The notes: generated from the letters alone by a model not told the origin. 64,000 bases of DNA from DASSUW01 sp963789005 (GCA_963789005.1 CAWBIZ010000009.1:1-64000), one strand, 5' to 3'. Positions 16,998 through 26,343 are shown, numbered from the stretch's first letter. Numbers and translations are program-made.

Positions 16998-17567
16998 CTA
17001 GCCGCTGCGGTGGTATGCGAGCGCGAGCGAGGCGAGCAGAAGACGGTCGTCGCGCGCCAACTCCTCGAACCGCAGCCCGAGGTCGCCGTCGGTCACGCGC
17101 ACGGCGCGCACCTGCGCGACGACCTCGTGATGGGCGACCTGGATCGCGAGCTCGAACGGGCCGTCGGGGACGACCGCGCCCTCGCGGGCGACGCCGGCGC
17201 CGCCGGCGCTGATGTCGCGCGTCGTGGTCGCCACGTCGCCGTCCGGCAGGCGCAGCGTCGCGGGAAGGGCGAGCGGAGCGCGCGAGAAGGTGCGGCGCTG
17301 GCCCAGCCGGATGCCGTCCGTGAGCCGGAGGACGACCTCGTCCCCGGGCGGGACGGCGATCCGTCCCCGCAGCGCATGCACGCGCCCGGCCGACTCGAGC
17401 AGCAGGTAGCCGAGGTCGCCGACGGCGAGCTCCTCCGGCTGCTCCCCGAGCGCGAGCACGACGTTGGCGTGACTGAACCCGATGATGCGGCAGGCGAGGC
17501 TCGTCCCGACGTCAAGGCGTGCGGGCTGGCCCTCGAGGATCTGGGGAGCGGCGGTCGACACTTCCAC
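16998..17567 (-). CDS. PilZ domain protein, predicted c-di-GMP receptor
   Basis: 189 residues from a GTG at 17567 (a second GTG at 17561 is possible). The N-terminal half looks like a YcgR-type beta domain and the C-terminal half is PilZ, with an RRTFSR basic motif and DISAGGAG (DxSxxG), the two c-di-GMP-contacting elements. Together with the GGDEF-EAL and HD-GYP genes and fliM at the right edge, this suggests a motility brake like YcgR, which is inference. Confidence 0.8.
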   Translation of the reverse strand: MEVSTAAPQILEGQPARLDVGTSLACRIIGFSHANVVLALGEQPEELAVGDLGYLLLESAGRVHALRGRIAVPPGDEVVLRLTDGIRLGQRRTFSRAPLALPATLRLPDGDVATTTRDISAGGAGVAREGAVVPDGPFELAIQVAHHEVVAQVRAVRVTDGDLGLRFEELARDDRLLLASLALAYHRSG

Positions 17568-17605
17568 CCGATATCGGCCGCTCGCACGGATGCGTTGAGC
17601 GACCG

Positions 17606-18730
17606 CTACGGACCGGAAATGCGGGTGATCCAGTTGCTGCGCAGCCCGAGCCGCGCGCGGATCGTGGCGCCCGAGACCACGGTCGTGCCGCCGCGGCCCA
17701 CGATCCTCAGCGTCAGGGCCCGGCCCGACGGGCCGCGGGAGGCGACGCGCAGGCGCCGGAAGCGCCCGCGCGTGTAGTCGCGCAGGAGGCTTGCGATCTG
17801 GGCGCGCGAGAAGCGCGCGCGCCACGTGTGGTACGGCGAGAGGTCGTCGTGCGGGTCGTCGACCGGGCGCAGGTAGGAGACCGGAGCGCTGCCCCACTCC
17901 TCCTCGTTGCCCTGCGTGCGCCCGCCCGAGGTCGAGAAGAAGAACGTCTGCGCGACCTGCCCGCCGGCGAGCACGACGCGGCCGCGGGTGGCGCTCACGG
18001 CGTCGTTGGTCGTCGCGACCTCGCCGGTGACCCCGCGGTAGACCTGCGAGCGCACGTCGGCGTAGACGTCGTAGGCCAGGCCGGTGCGCCGGCTCGTGAG
18101 CGCGTACGAGCGCGCGACCACGGCCTGGGCCTTGAGCGCCTCGTCCGGCCACGAGGACGGCATCTCGGCGGGGACGACGCCGAACAGGTACGGCTCGAGC
18201 CCGACGTGGTTGACCGCGAGCACCGACCCGCCGCTGCGCGTGAGCACCATCCGCCCGCGATACAGGCCGCTGGTGACCCCGTTCTGGGCGAGGCCGCGAA
18301 GGCGAGTCGTCGCCCCGCCTGAGACGCTCACCGGCCCGCGCAGGCGCGCCCGGCGGCGGCCCGTCCGCTCGTCGACGACCGCGAGCCGGCCACCGCCGGT
18401 CGGCACGAACGCGTAGGTGCGCAGCGACGAGAGTCGGATCCGGCGCCCGCCGCCGCTCGCAGCCGTTGCCCCCGCGACACGCGGCGTGCGCACGGCCTGG
18501 AGCAGCACCCGCATGCGCGTGGCCGGCGCGTCGCCGAGCGTGGTGCCGGTGTAGTAGTGCTCGACGATGAAGCGGTGGTCGCGGCCCTCGCGCAGCGCGT
18601 AGCCGTAGGCGCCGTACTGGGACATGCCGATCCCGTGGCCCCAGCCGCGGCCGTCGATCACGACGTCGCGGGCGGAGGCGGTGGCGGGGAGGGCGAGGAG
18701 AACCGCGGCAGCGGTGAGGAGCGCACGCAT
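17606..18730 (-). CDS. secreted SpoIID/LytB domain protein
   Basis: 374 residues. An N-terminal signal peptide (cut expected near ATASA) leads into GRGWGHGIGMSQYGA, then a SpoIID core with LEPYLFGVVPAEMP and ALKAQAVVARSYA. In Bacillus SpoIID the GHGxGMSQ motif lies near the C-terminus, so the order here is permuted; similar arrangements are common in non-sporulating actinobacteria as far as I recall. Likely a peptidoglycan-acting lytic transglycosylase or its accessory. The ATG at 18730 has GGGGA at 6-nt spacing; an ATG at 18736 is less likely. Confidence 0.85.
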   Translation of the reverse strand: MRALLTAAAVLLALPATASARDVVIDGRGWGHGIGMSQYGAYGYALREGRDHRFIVEHYYTGTTLGDAPATRMRVLLQAVRTPRVAGATAASGGGRRIRLSSLRTYAFVPTGGGRLAVVDERTGRRRARLRGPVSVSGGATTRLRGLAQNGVTSGLYRGRMVLTRSGGSVLAVNHVGLEPYLFGVVPAEMPSSWPDEALKAQAVVARSYALTSRRTGLAYDVYADVRSQVYRGVTGEVATTNDAVSATRGRVVLAGGQVAQTFFFSTSGGRTQGNEEEWGSAPVSYLRPVDDPHDDLSPYHTWRARFSRAQIASLLRDYTRGRFRRLRVASRGPSGRALTLRIVGRGGTTVVSGATIRARLGLRSNWITRISGP

Positions 18731-18767
18731 CGACATTCCCCAACAGCCCGGGAGCCGCCGGGTTGCG

Positions 18768-19760
18768 GTGCCATCCTGTGCTCCCATCTCCCCCACCGAC
18801 GCCCGTACTTCGACGCCGTCCGGCTCTCCCCTGTCCTGGGCGGGCCTCGTCATCTCCTTGCTGGCGGTGGCGGGCGTGGTCTGGTGGGCCTCGCGCCAGG
18901 ACCCGCCCGAGCTGCCCTCGAGCGGGAGCGAGCTCGCCGCCCTGGTCGGCGCGATCGCGCTCTACGCCCTGGCGACCGTGGTGCGCGCCGAGCGGTGGCA
19001 GCGGCTGCTGGTCGACGAGGGCGGCGCGCCGTCGCGGTCCGACACGTACGCGCTGACCTGCGTGGGCTACGCCGGGAACAACGTGCTCCCGGCGCGCGCG
19101 GGCGACGCCATCCGAATGGTGCTGATGGCGCCGCGCGCAGGCACGTCGAAGCGCTCGGTGATCGGCACGCTGCTGGCCGAGCGGCTGCTCGACGTCGCGG
19201 TCCTGCTCGTGCTCTTCGTGGTGGTCGGCTGGGGGCTGCTCGGGGAGGTGGGCGGCGACAAGCTCGAGATCGTCGCGCTCGTGCTCGCGGGCGTGGCGGT
19301 GGCCGGCGTCGCCGGCTATCTCGCCGTGCGCCGCAACGCGCGGCTGACCGCGTTCCTGGCGCCGATCGCGTCGGCCACGCTCGGCCTGCGCCGCGCCCAC
19401 CACGGGCTGCTGCTGCTGGGCATGACCGTGCTCATCTGGGCGATCGAGGCGGGCGTGTGGATGTCGACCGCCGCGGCCATCGGCTTCGGCATGGATCCGA
19501 TCGAAGGCCTCTACATCGTCGCGCTCGCGTCGGTGTTCTCGCTCATCCCCTCCGGCCCGGCCTACGCCGGGACGCAGGACGCCGCCGCCATCCTCGGCAT
19601 CAAGGCGCTCGGCGGAACGGGCGCACAGGCGGTCGCCTACATCGTGATGCTGAGGTTCGTGATCGTGGTGCCCATCACCGTCGTGGGGTTGGGGCTGCTC
19701 GCGGCCCGCTACGGGGGCCTGGCGCGCCTGCGCGGCGTCCGGGCGGAGGCGAGTGGGTAG
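18768..19760 (+). CDS. flippase-like integral membrane protein (UPF0104 family)
   Basis: About 330 residues with seven or eight membrane helices. NNVLPARAGDAIRMVLM and the segment around IPSGPAYAGTQDAA are characteristic of the lysylphosphatidylglycerol synthase membrane-region family, whose members move or modify lipids. No ATG lies near the first helix; a GTG at 18768 is the best candidate but uncertain. It overlaps the next gene by 8 bp, so they form an operon. Confidence 0.78.
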   Translation: MPSCAPISPTDARTSTPSGSPLSWAGLVISLLAVAGVVWWASRQDPPELPSSGSELAALVGAIALYALATVVRAERWQRLLVDEGGAPSRSDTYALTCVGYAGNNVLPARAGDAIRMVLMAPRAGTSKRSVIGTLLAERLLDVAVLLVLFVVVGWGLLGEVGGDKLEIVALVLAGVAVAGVAGYLAVRRNARLTAFLAPIASATLGLRRAHHGLLLLGMTVLIWAIEAGVWMSTAAAIGFGMDPIEGLYIVALASVFSLIPSGPAYAGTQDAAAILGIKALGGTGAQAVAYIVMLRFVIVVPITVVGLGLLAARYGGLARLRGVRAEASG

Positions 19761-21243
19761 GGCCGCCGGCTACGGCTTCCTCGTCGTCGCCGCGCTCGCA
19801 CTTCGCCTGTTCGACCTCGGCGACCGCCCGTTCCACCACGACGAGAGCCAGGACGCGTTCTTCTCGTGGATCTTCTTCACCAACGGCGACTACGAGTACA
19901 ACCCGCTGCTGCACGGCCCGCTGCGCTTCTACCTCACCGCCGGGCTGTTCGCCGTGCTCGGCGACTCGGACTTCACGGCCCGGCTCGCCCCGGCGCTGAT
20001 GGGCACGGCGATGGTGCCGCTGCCGTACCTGCTGCGGCGCCAGCTCGGGCACGCCGGCGCGTTCGCGGCGGCGGCGCTGCTCGCGTTCGGGCCGTCCTAC
20101 CTGTACTTCTCGCGCTTCGCGCGCGAGGACATCTACATCGCGGCGATCACGCTCGCGATGCTCGTGGTCGCGTTCCGCTTCTTCGAGCGCCCCCGGCGGC
20201 ACCAGCCGGCGGTCTTCGGCGCGCTGCTGGCGCTGAGCTTCGCCACCAAGGAGTCGACATTCATCACCGCCTTCGTCGCCGGCACGTTCTTCCTCGCCGT
20301 GCTCGCCACGCGGCACCGGGCGCTGCTGCTGCGGCCGGTGCGAGCGGTTGGCCTCGAGTCCTGGGGCTGGGCGCTGGCCGCGTTCCTCGGCGTCTACACG
20401 CTGCTGTTCACGACCTTCCTCACCCACCCCGAGGGCGTGCAGGGCCTGTGGACGGGGCTCGACTACTGGCTCGGCCAGCACGAGGTCGGGCGCGGCGGCG
20501 AGCCCTGGTACTTCTACGGCCTGCTCCTGTTCGGGGTCGAGTGGCCGGTGCTGCTGCTCGGCGCCGTCGGCGCGGGCGTGGCGCTGCGACGGCCGACGCT
20601 GCTGCGCCTGTTCCTCGTGTGGGCGTTCGTGCTCTCGCTGGCCGTGTACTCGTGGGCGGGCGAGAAGTTCGCCTGGCTGGTGCTGCACCCGCTGCTGCCG
20701 CTGCTGCTGCTCGCAGGGGTCGGCGTGCAGGCGATCTGGAGCGCGCGCCGGCGAGCGATCGGGAAGCTGGGCGTCGTCGCGGCCGCGCTGGCGCTGGCGT
20801 ACGCGGGCTACGCGTCGTACCTCGCGAACGCCGTGCACCGCGCCGACCCGCGTGAGCTGCTCGTCTCCACCCAGAGCTCGGAGGATGTGGCGCGCGTCGC
20901 CGACCAGGTGGTGGCGATGCGGCCCTCGTCGGTCACCGTCGACGCCTCCGAGGGCGCGACGTTCCCCTGGGCGTGGTACTTCCGCGACATCGACGTGGCG
21001 TACCCCGAGCTGGGGACGACCGGCGGCGTGCCCGACTCCGAGGTGCTGATCCTGACCGAGGCCGCGCGTACCCGCCTGGCGCCCGAGCTTGGCGACCACC
21101 GCGGCCGCGGGTTCCCGTTCCGCGTCTGGTGGGTGCGCGACGGCTCGGAGATGTCGCCGGCGTCGTGGTGGCGCTGGCTCAGCAGGCGCGAGCCGTGGAA
21201 CGCCACCGGCGGCATGCCCGAGTGGCTCTACGTCCGGCGCTGA
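19753..21243 (+). CDS. Agl23-like GT-C membrane protein (TIGR03663 type)
   Basis: 496 residues from a GTG, with roughly eleven membrane helices and a soluble C-terminal part. The early HHDESQDAFFSW contains the acidic pair of GT-C glycosyltransferases in the first loop, and YFSRFAREDIY is another recognisable segment. Related proteins, known from archaea and Chloroflexi, are annotated as flippase activity-associated; the sugar and lipid partners are unknown. It is coupled to the flippase-like gene and converges on the DUF2298 gene with a 16-bp overlap. Confidence 0.82.
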   Translation: MGRAAGYGFLVVAALALRLFDLGDRPFHHDESQDAFFSWIFFTNGDYEYNPLLHGPLRFYLTAGLFAVLGDSDFTARLAPALMGTAMVPLPYLLRRQLGHAGAFAAAALLAFGPSYLYFSRFAREDIYIAAITLAMLVVAFRFFERPRRHQPAVFGALLALSFATKESTFITAFVAGTFFLAVLATRHRALLLRPVRAVGLESWGWALAAFLGVYTLLFTTFLTHPEGVQGLWTGLDYWLGQHEVGRGGEPWYFYGLLLFGVEWPVLLLGAVGAGVALRRPTLLRLFLVWAFVLSLAVYSWAGEKFAWLVLHPLLPLLLLAGVGVQAIWSARRRAIGKLGVVAAALALAYAGYASYLANAVHRADPRELLVSTQSSEDVARVADQVVAMRPSSVTVDASEGATFPWAWYFRDIDVAYPELGTTGGVPDSEVLILTEAARTRLAPELGDHRGRGFPFRVWWVRDGSEMSPASWWRWLSRREPWNATGGMPEWLYVRR

Positions 21244-23453
21244 AGCCGCCAGACTACGGTCCCGCCGCGCTCCACCACGCGCGTGCCGAGCAGGTCCCAC
21301 TTGGCGAGCCCGATGTCGCCGTAGGTGGTCCGCTCGATCGGCCCGTGCACGACGTAGTCGACGCCGTAGCGGGCGATCAGCGCGCGCGCCGCGGTGACGT
21401 CGGTGGTGCGGTAGAGGGTGCGGACGTCGCCCGCGCGGCTGCCCGGGTCGTGGTCCCACTGCAGCTCGTGGCCTGGCCAGCCGAGCACCGTCGCGCGGCC
21501 GGTGAACGTGGACATGCGGGCGTGGCCGAAGGCCGAGTAGTCGTCGCCGACGGCCTCGAGCACGACCGCCGAACCGGCCGTGTTGTCGCGCAGCCAGGCG
21601 ATCGCGGCCGGGTCGCCTGGGGCGCGGTCGCGCAGCCACGCGAGCCCGTCGAACGTCGGCGAGCGCGTGAACGCCGCCTTGCGCGCGTACGTGCCCGCGT
21701 ACGGGTAGACGGCGCCGAGCAGCAGCAGGACCGCCGCTCCCGCCGCCCACACGGGCCAGGCACGGCGCGGCAGCCACGCGCCCGCCCACGGCAGCGCGCA
21801 GGCGGCGGCGAGCGCGAGCAGCACCCAGCCCTGGTAGCCGAGCTTGAAGACGGTGTTCATGCGGTAGTTCACGCCGCCCTCGAACTCGTCGCGCACGTAC
21901 ACGAGCTCGGGCAGCAGCACGCAGGTGGCGGCGCCCGCGACCAGCAGCCACAGGAAGCGCTCGCCGGCGCCCAGCCGGGTCGAGAACAGCGCGGCCAGCG
22001 CGACGGCGAGCAGGGCCGCGACCGCCGCCGCGCCCGTGAGGTCCACGGGAGCCAGCAGCGAGCCGGCGAAGATCGCCGCCACGGCGCTCCAGACCGCCGT
22101 GCGCCACGGCCGCCGGGTCGCGAGCAGGCGGGCGGCGAGCGCGGCCGTCAACGGCCAGGCGAGCATGCCGTAGATCAGCGCGTTGTCGCCCATGAACTCG
22201 CCGAACGAGGCGCGCTCCTCGACCAGCGCGATTCCCCGGGCGGCAGGGTCGAACTCGAGCCAGAACGGGAGCACGAGCACGACGCTGGCGAGCAGCACGA
22301 TCGCCAGCCACACGGCGGCGTAGCCGCGGCGGCCGCGGGACTCGGCGCTGCGCGCCCACGCCGCGACGGCCAGCACGAGCAGGCCGGCGGCGACCGGATA
22401 CGACCACGAGTTGACGGCGTACAGGAACCCGATCGCCAGCGCCGCCGCGAGCGCCTCGGCGACGCCGCGCAGCAGCGCGTCGCCGCGCGGCCCGGCGAGC
22501 ACGACCTGCAGGGCGAACGCGAGCGCGACGAGCGTGAACGGGAGCGCGAGCACGTGCGCGTGCAGGTCCTGCAGGATCAGCGAGAACGACGGGAACTCGG
22601 AGATCGTGTCCGGGATCACGCGCGAGGGCGCGAACCAGTCGTAGTCGCCGGGCGGGTCGCGCGCATCGATCCACGCGCGCACGCCCGCGAGGTTGCCGAG
22701 CACGAGGCACACGACCACGGCGGCCACGCCGACCGTCACAGGACCGCCGCGCACGCTCGGCCGCGCCGCCGCCCACAGCGTGCCGGCGAGCGTGAAGACG
22801 GCCGTGGCGGTGAGCGCGCCGAGCAGCGCGAACGCGAGGTTGTAGCCCTCGTCCGGCGCCGTGCCCATGACCTTGACGGCCATCGCCATCGCCAGGTGCC
22901 CGAGGTAGTAGTAGTTGAGGTCCTCCCCGGCCATCCACGGGTCGTGCGGCGGGAACGACGCCGAGGCGTTCGTAGCCGCCACGAACGCCATGTCCATCGG
23001 CTTCTCGGTCCCCCACACGTCGGGTGAGTAGGCGACGAGCAGCGCCATCGCGGCGAACGCGACCGCGAAGACGATCTCCGAGCCCAGCCACAGCGGCCGG
23101 CGCGCGGGGTCGTCGCGGGGCAGCGCGCGGACGGCGATCCGCCCGGCGCGGCGGCGCGCCCACCACCCGCCGCGGTCGTCGTCGCGGCGCGCGGCGAGCG
23201 CCCGCTGGCGGAGGGCCGCGAGCGCGCCGGCGACGGCCAGCCCGGCGGCCGCACCGACCACCGTCGCGGTGCTGTAGGACACGATCCCGAGCGAGACGGC
23301 CATCCACACCGCCCAGGTGAGGAGCAGCAGGCCGAGCGGCTTGGCGAAGCCGAGCCCCGCGCCGGGCAACCGCCCGAAGACGAGCCCGGCCAGCGGCACG
23401 GCGGCCAGGCCGACGACCTCGACCAGCGCGAAGAACCCGAGGGCCTCAAGCAC
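21228..23453 (-). CDS. DUF2298 / YYY-type polytopic membrane protein
   Basis: 741 residues from a GTG, with many membrane helices. GEDLNYYYLGH and the DLHAHVLALPFTL segment mark the DUF2298 family (YYY domain), which I recall as co-occurring with Agl23-like proteins in Chloroflexi and archaea. Probably a GT-C-like enzyme of the cell envelope; no function is established. TAGCCT lies 11 nt before the start. Confidence 0.82.
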   Translation of the reverse strand: MLEALGFFALVEVVGLAAVPLAGLVFGRLPGAGLGFAKPLGLLLLTWAVWMAVSLGIVSYSTATVVGAAAGLAVAGALAALRQRALAARRDDDRGGWWARRRAGRIAVRALPRDDPARRPLWLGSEIVFAVAFAAMALLVAYSPDVWGTEKPMDMAFVAATNASASFPPHDPWMAGEDLNYYYLGHLAMAMAVKVMGTAPDEGYNLAFALLGALTATAVFTLAGTLWAAARPSVRGGPVTVGVAAVVVCLVLGNLAGVRAWIDARDPPGDYDWFAPSRVIPDTISEFPSFSLILQDLHAHVLALPFTLVALAFALQVVLAGPRGDALLRGVAEALAAALAIGFLYAVNSWSYPVAAGLLVLAVAAWARSAESRGRRGYAAVWLAIVLLASVVLVLPFWLEFDPAARGIALVEERASFGEFMGDNALIYGMLAWPLTAALAARLLATRRPWRTAVWSAVAAIFAGSLLAPVDLTGAAAVAALLAVALAALFSTRLGAGERFLWLLVAGAATCVLLPELVYVRDEFEGGVNYRMNTVFKLGYQGWVLLALAAACALPWAGAWLPRRAWPVWAAGAAVLLLLGAVYPYAGTYARKAAFTRSPTFDGLAWLRDRAPGDPAAIAWLRDNTAGSAVVLEAVGDDYSAFGHARMSTFTGRATVLGWPGHELQWDHDPGSRAGDVRTLYRTTDVTAARALIARYGVDYVVHGPIERTTYGDIGLAKWDLLGTRVVERGGTVVWRLQRRT

Positions 23454-23464
23454 GGTGGCGGCGG

Positions 23465-23470
23465 AGGCTA
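23465..23470 (-). promoter_or_regulatory. -10-like hexamer TAGCCT for the DUF2298 gene
   Basis: Minus-strand TAGCCT, 11 nt before the GTG at 23453, without a Shine-Dalgarno. Confidence 0.4.
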
Positions 23471-23493
23471 GTGGGACGGGCGGTCGGGTCTCG

Positions 23494-23499
23494 TAGGCT
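23494..23499 (+). promoter_or_regulatory. -10-like hexamer TAGGCT for the enolase-like gene
   Basis: TAGGCT ends 7 nt before the ATG at 23507; no Shine-Dalgarno is present. Confidence 0.45.
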
Positions 23500-23506
23500 G
23501 CGGGCC

Positions 23507-24566
23507 ATGAGCACCTACGAGCGCGTCGCCGACCTGCCCCTGACGATCGACGGCTACGAGCTCGAAGGCCTCACCCGCACGGTGTCGAGCGGGTTCGAGC
23601 GCGTGACGACGGTGATCCGGCTGCGCGGTGGCGGCGAGGAAGGGCTCGGCGAGGACGTCACGTACGAGGCGGACGACCAGCGCGCCCAGCAGGAGCGCGG
23701 CCCGGTGCTGCCGCTGGCGGGCGAGTGGACGTTCGCGTCGTTCTCGCAGCACCTCGGAGAGCTCGACACCTTCCCGGCCGGCGCCCCGTCGTTCGAGGTC
23801 CGGCGCAACTACCGCCGCTGGGGGTTCGAGAGCGCGGCGCTCGACCTCGCGTTGCGGCAGGCGGGCCAGCTCGCTCGCCGACGCGCTCGGCCGCGAGCTG
23901 CGCCCGGTGACGTTCGTCGTCTCCTCGCGCATGGGCGATCCGCCGACGCTCGAGCCGGTCACCCGGCGGCTGGCCCGCTACCCGTGGCTGCGCTTCAAGC
24001 TCGACGGCACGCCCGACTGGGACGACGCGCTGATCGACGGCCTGATCGAATCCGGCTCCGTCGACTCGATCGACTTCAAGGGCGCCTACAAGGGCACGCC
24101 GGTCGACGTCGACACCGACCCGGCGTTCTACCGCCGGATCGCGGAGGCGTTCCCGCAGGCCTGGCTCGAAGATCCCGACCTCGAGACCGACGGCGCGCGC
24201 GAGGCGCTCGCCCCGTACGAGGACCGCATCACCTGGGACGCGCCGATCCACTCGGTGCAGGACATCCTCGACGCGCCGGTGCTCCCGCGCACGGTGAACC
24301 TCAAGCCGTCGCGCTTCGGCAGCCTCGAGGCGCTGTTCGCCGGCTACGACTTCTGCGACGAGCGCGGGATGGGCGCGTACGGCGGCGGGCAGTACGAGCT
24401 CGGCCCGGGGCGCGGCCAGATCCAGTACCTGGCGTCGCTCTTCCACCCCGACGCGCCCAACGACATCGCGCCGTCGGGCTTCGACGCCCTCGACCCCGAG
24501 CCGGGCCTGCCCGAGAGCCCGCTCGACCCCGACCCCGAGCCCACCGGCTTCCGCCGGCGGTCGTAG
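23507..24566 (+). pseudogene. enolase-superfamily protein with one frameshift
   Basis: The first about 120 codons read in one frame and the rest in another. Dropping a single C near 23867 restores one chain of about 352 residues (…ALRQAGSSLADALGRELRPV…). The joined protein has the enolase-superfamily barrel pattern: RFKLDG (Lys), IDFKG (Asp ligand), WLEDPD (Glu ligand), WDAPIH (Asp ligand) and NLKPSRFG (Lys). It resembles mandelate-racemase/dipeptide-epimerase relatives; the substrate is unknown. The shift lies in a G/C run (gcgggcc), so a sequencing or assembly error is as likely as real inactivation. The rest looks under selection. Confidence 0.75.
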
Positions 24567-24581
24567 ACTCCGAGGTCGAAT

Positions 24582-25214
24582 ATGCCTCCCAAGCCGCGTC
24601 AGATGAAGATCGAGCAGAAGGGCGCGCTGGCCGCGATGCAGAAGCTCGAGGGCCGCTCGGACGAGGAGCTCGAGGCCGAGACCCGCTTCCGTGCCGCGGC
24701 GCAGGCGATCCTCGGGGCCCGCGCGGCCGAGCGGATGGACGCCAAGCGCTCGCGCGAGCACTTCCGCGCGGCGATCGCCGCCGCCCGCCCGCAGGAGCGC
24801 CTGCAGCTGCGACGGATGGCCGAGGCATCGCTGGCGCTGGCCGAGCGCCGGGCGGGAGACCTCAAGGTCGCGGCCGAGAAGCTCGGTCAGGCGCCGCCGT
24901 CGAACCGCCAGCTGCTCGTGCTGCAGCTGATGGGCTACGTCATCCCGCCGCCGGGATCGAGCATGGTCCGCCGCGTCGGTGGCGTCCTGCTCCTGATCGC
25001 GGTGATCGTCGCGCTGCTGGCCGTCGGCTGGGGGCTCGTGCAGCTGATCGCGCTGCCGTTCGGCGGGATCGGGACCGGCGTGTCGCTGTTCTGGGGCTTC
25101 CTGCTGGTCGCCGTGGTGCTGGGCGTCTTGGCCGTGGTCGGACGGCGCCGCCAGAAGCGCGCCCGGGCGCGCGCAGCCGAGCAGCGCGCCGACATGCTCG
25201 GCGGTCGCCGCTAG
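24582..25214 (+). CDS. hypothetical membrane protein with two helices
   Basis: 210 residues. A charged, helical N-terminal half (about 1-125) is followed by two membrane helices (about 133-155 and 165-187) and a basic tail. I do not recognise a family. It starts 15 nt after the enolase-like gene, with GAGG at 6-nt spacing; a TAGACT overlapping the previous stop may act as a promoter. The pattern suggests a soluble helical domain anchored near the C-terminus. Confidence 0.75.
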   Translation: MPPKPRQMKIEQKGALAAMQKLEGRSDEELEAETRFRAAAQAILGARAAERMDAKRSREHFRAAIAAARPQERLQLRRMAEASLALAERRAGDLKVAAEKLGQAPPSNRQLLVLQLMGYVIPPPGSSMVRRVGGVLLLIAVIVALLAVGWGLVQLIALPFGGIGTGVSLFWGFLLVAVVLGVLAVVGRRRQKRARARAAEQRADMLGGRR

Positions 25215-25296
25215 CGCGCCCGGCACGCGAGATCACATCGAGTCGCGTGTCGGCTAACGCCGCTGGCACGCGAGACTCACATCCGAGCCGCGTGCC
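25210..25296. repeat. two imperfect tandem copies, each with an inverted repeat
   Basis: Bases 25210-25251 and 25253-25296 align with a few mismatches and short gaps. The first holds CACGCGA/TCGCGTG (224-230 and 243-249); the second GGCACGCG/CGCGTGCC (265-272 and 289-296). The right arm of the second contains the GTG start of the sigma factor gene. Confidence 0.65.
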
Positions 25297-25768
25297 CCGT
25301 TCCACCCCTGTGCAGCTCCCACCCTTCTGGACCCTCGTCGAGGCCCACGGCGACGAGCTGCTCGTCCACGCCCGCCGCGTGGCCGGTGAGCAGCACGCCG
25401 AGGACGTGCTGCAGGACGCGCTCCTGCGCGCCCTGCGCGCGTACCCGAGGCTGAAGCACGCCGACCACCTGCGGGCCTGGCTGTACCGCGTGACCACGAC
25501 CGCGGCGATCGACGCCCACCGGGCGCGCCGCCGCGAGCTGCCGACCGACGACGTGCCCGCCATACCCACCCACGACACCTACGACGAGGGCGGCTTCGAG
25601 ACCCTCATCGCCCCGCTGCCCGACGGCGTGCAGACCGCGTTGCGCCTGCGGTTCGTCGACGACCTCGACTACGAGGGCATCGCCGACCGCCTCGGGATCT
25701 CCGCGGTCGCCGCGCGCCAGCGCGTGTCGACCGCCGTCCGCACCCTGCGAGAGAGGCTCGCCGCATGA
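25292..25768 (+). CDS. ECF-type RNA polymerase sigma factor
   Basis: 158 residues. Region 2 (EDVLQDALLRALRAYPRLKHADHLRAWLYRV) and region 4 (ALRLRFVDDLDYEGIADRLGISAVAARQRV) are clear. GTG starts at 25292 and 25310 are both possible. No anti-sigma gene is adjacent; instead the stop overlaps the ogt start (ATGA). The paired hairpins just upstream may control its expression or initiation (inference). Confidence 0.88.
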   Translation: MPRSTPVQLPPFWTLVEAHGDELLVHARRVAGEQHAEDVLQDALLRALRAYPRLKHADHLRAWLYRVTTTAAIDAHRARRRELPTDDVPAIPTHDTYDEGGFETLIAPLPDGVQTALRLRFVDDLDYEGIADRLGISAVAARQRVSTAVRTLRERLAA

Positions 25769-26343
25769 CCCCGCTCCCTGAAGCCCTGCTCGAGTCCGTC
25801 GCCTCCGCCGCGGTGCGCGAGGGTCTCGCCGACGCCGTCTTCACTCGCTTGAAGACCCCGGTCGGGCGCCTGCTCGTCGTCCGGGGCGAGCGCGGCGTCG
25901 TCCGCGTCTCGTTCGAGGAGGAGCCCGAGGACCGCGTGCTGGCGGAGGTCGCCGCCCGCTTCGGGCCGCGCATCGTCGGCTCCGACCGCGAGCTCGCCCC
26001 CACCCGCGACGCGTTCGACGCCTACTTCGCCGGCGAGGGCGATCCATGTCTGCCCGTCGACCTCTCGCTCGTCGCCGCGCCGTTCCGGCACGCGGTGCTG
26101 GAGACGCTGCACGACGAGGTCGCCCACGGGAAGGTCGTCACCTACGGCGACCTCGCGCGCCGCGCCGGCAACCCGCGCGCCTACCGCGCGGCGGCGACGG
26201 CCTGCGCTCGCAACCCGATTCCGATCCTCGTCCCCTGCCACCGCGTGCTGCCGGGCGGCGGCGGCCTCGGCGGCTACGGCGGCGGGCCGGAGCGCAAGCG
26301 GGCGCTGCTGGCGCTCGAGGGCGCCCCGACTACCGTGCGGTGA
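25765..26343 (+). CDS. ogt: methylated-DNA-protein-cysteine methyltransferase
   Basis: 192 residues. It removes O6-alkyl groups from guanine by transfer to its own Cys. The active-site PCHRV (Cys158) sits in the usual IPILVPCHRVLPGGG context, and the helix-turn-helix VTYGDLARRAGNPRAYRAA precedes it. Translational coupling to the ECF sigma factor suggests the alkylation response is under that sigma factor, or that both serve one DNA-damage response. Its end overlaps the convergent cyclophilin gene by 14 bp. Confidence 0.94.
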   Translation: MTPLPEALLESVASAAVREGLADAVFTRLKTPVGRLLVVRGERGVVRVSFEEEPEDRVLAEVAARFGPRIVGSDRELAPTRDAFDAYFAGEGDPCLPVDLSLVAAPFRHAVLETLHDEVAHGKVVTYGDLARRAGNPRAYRAAATACARNPIPILVPCHRVLPGGGGLGGYGGGPERKRALLALEGAPTTVR

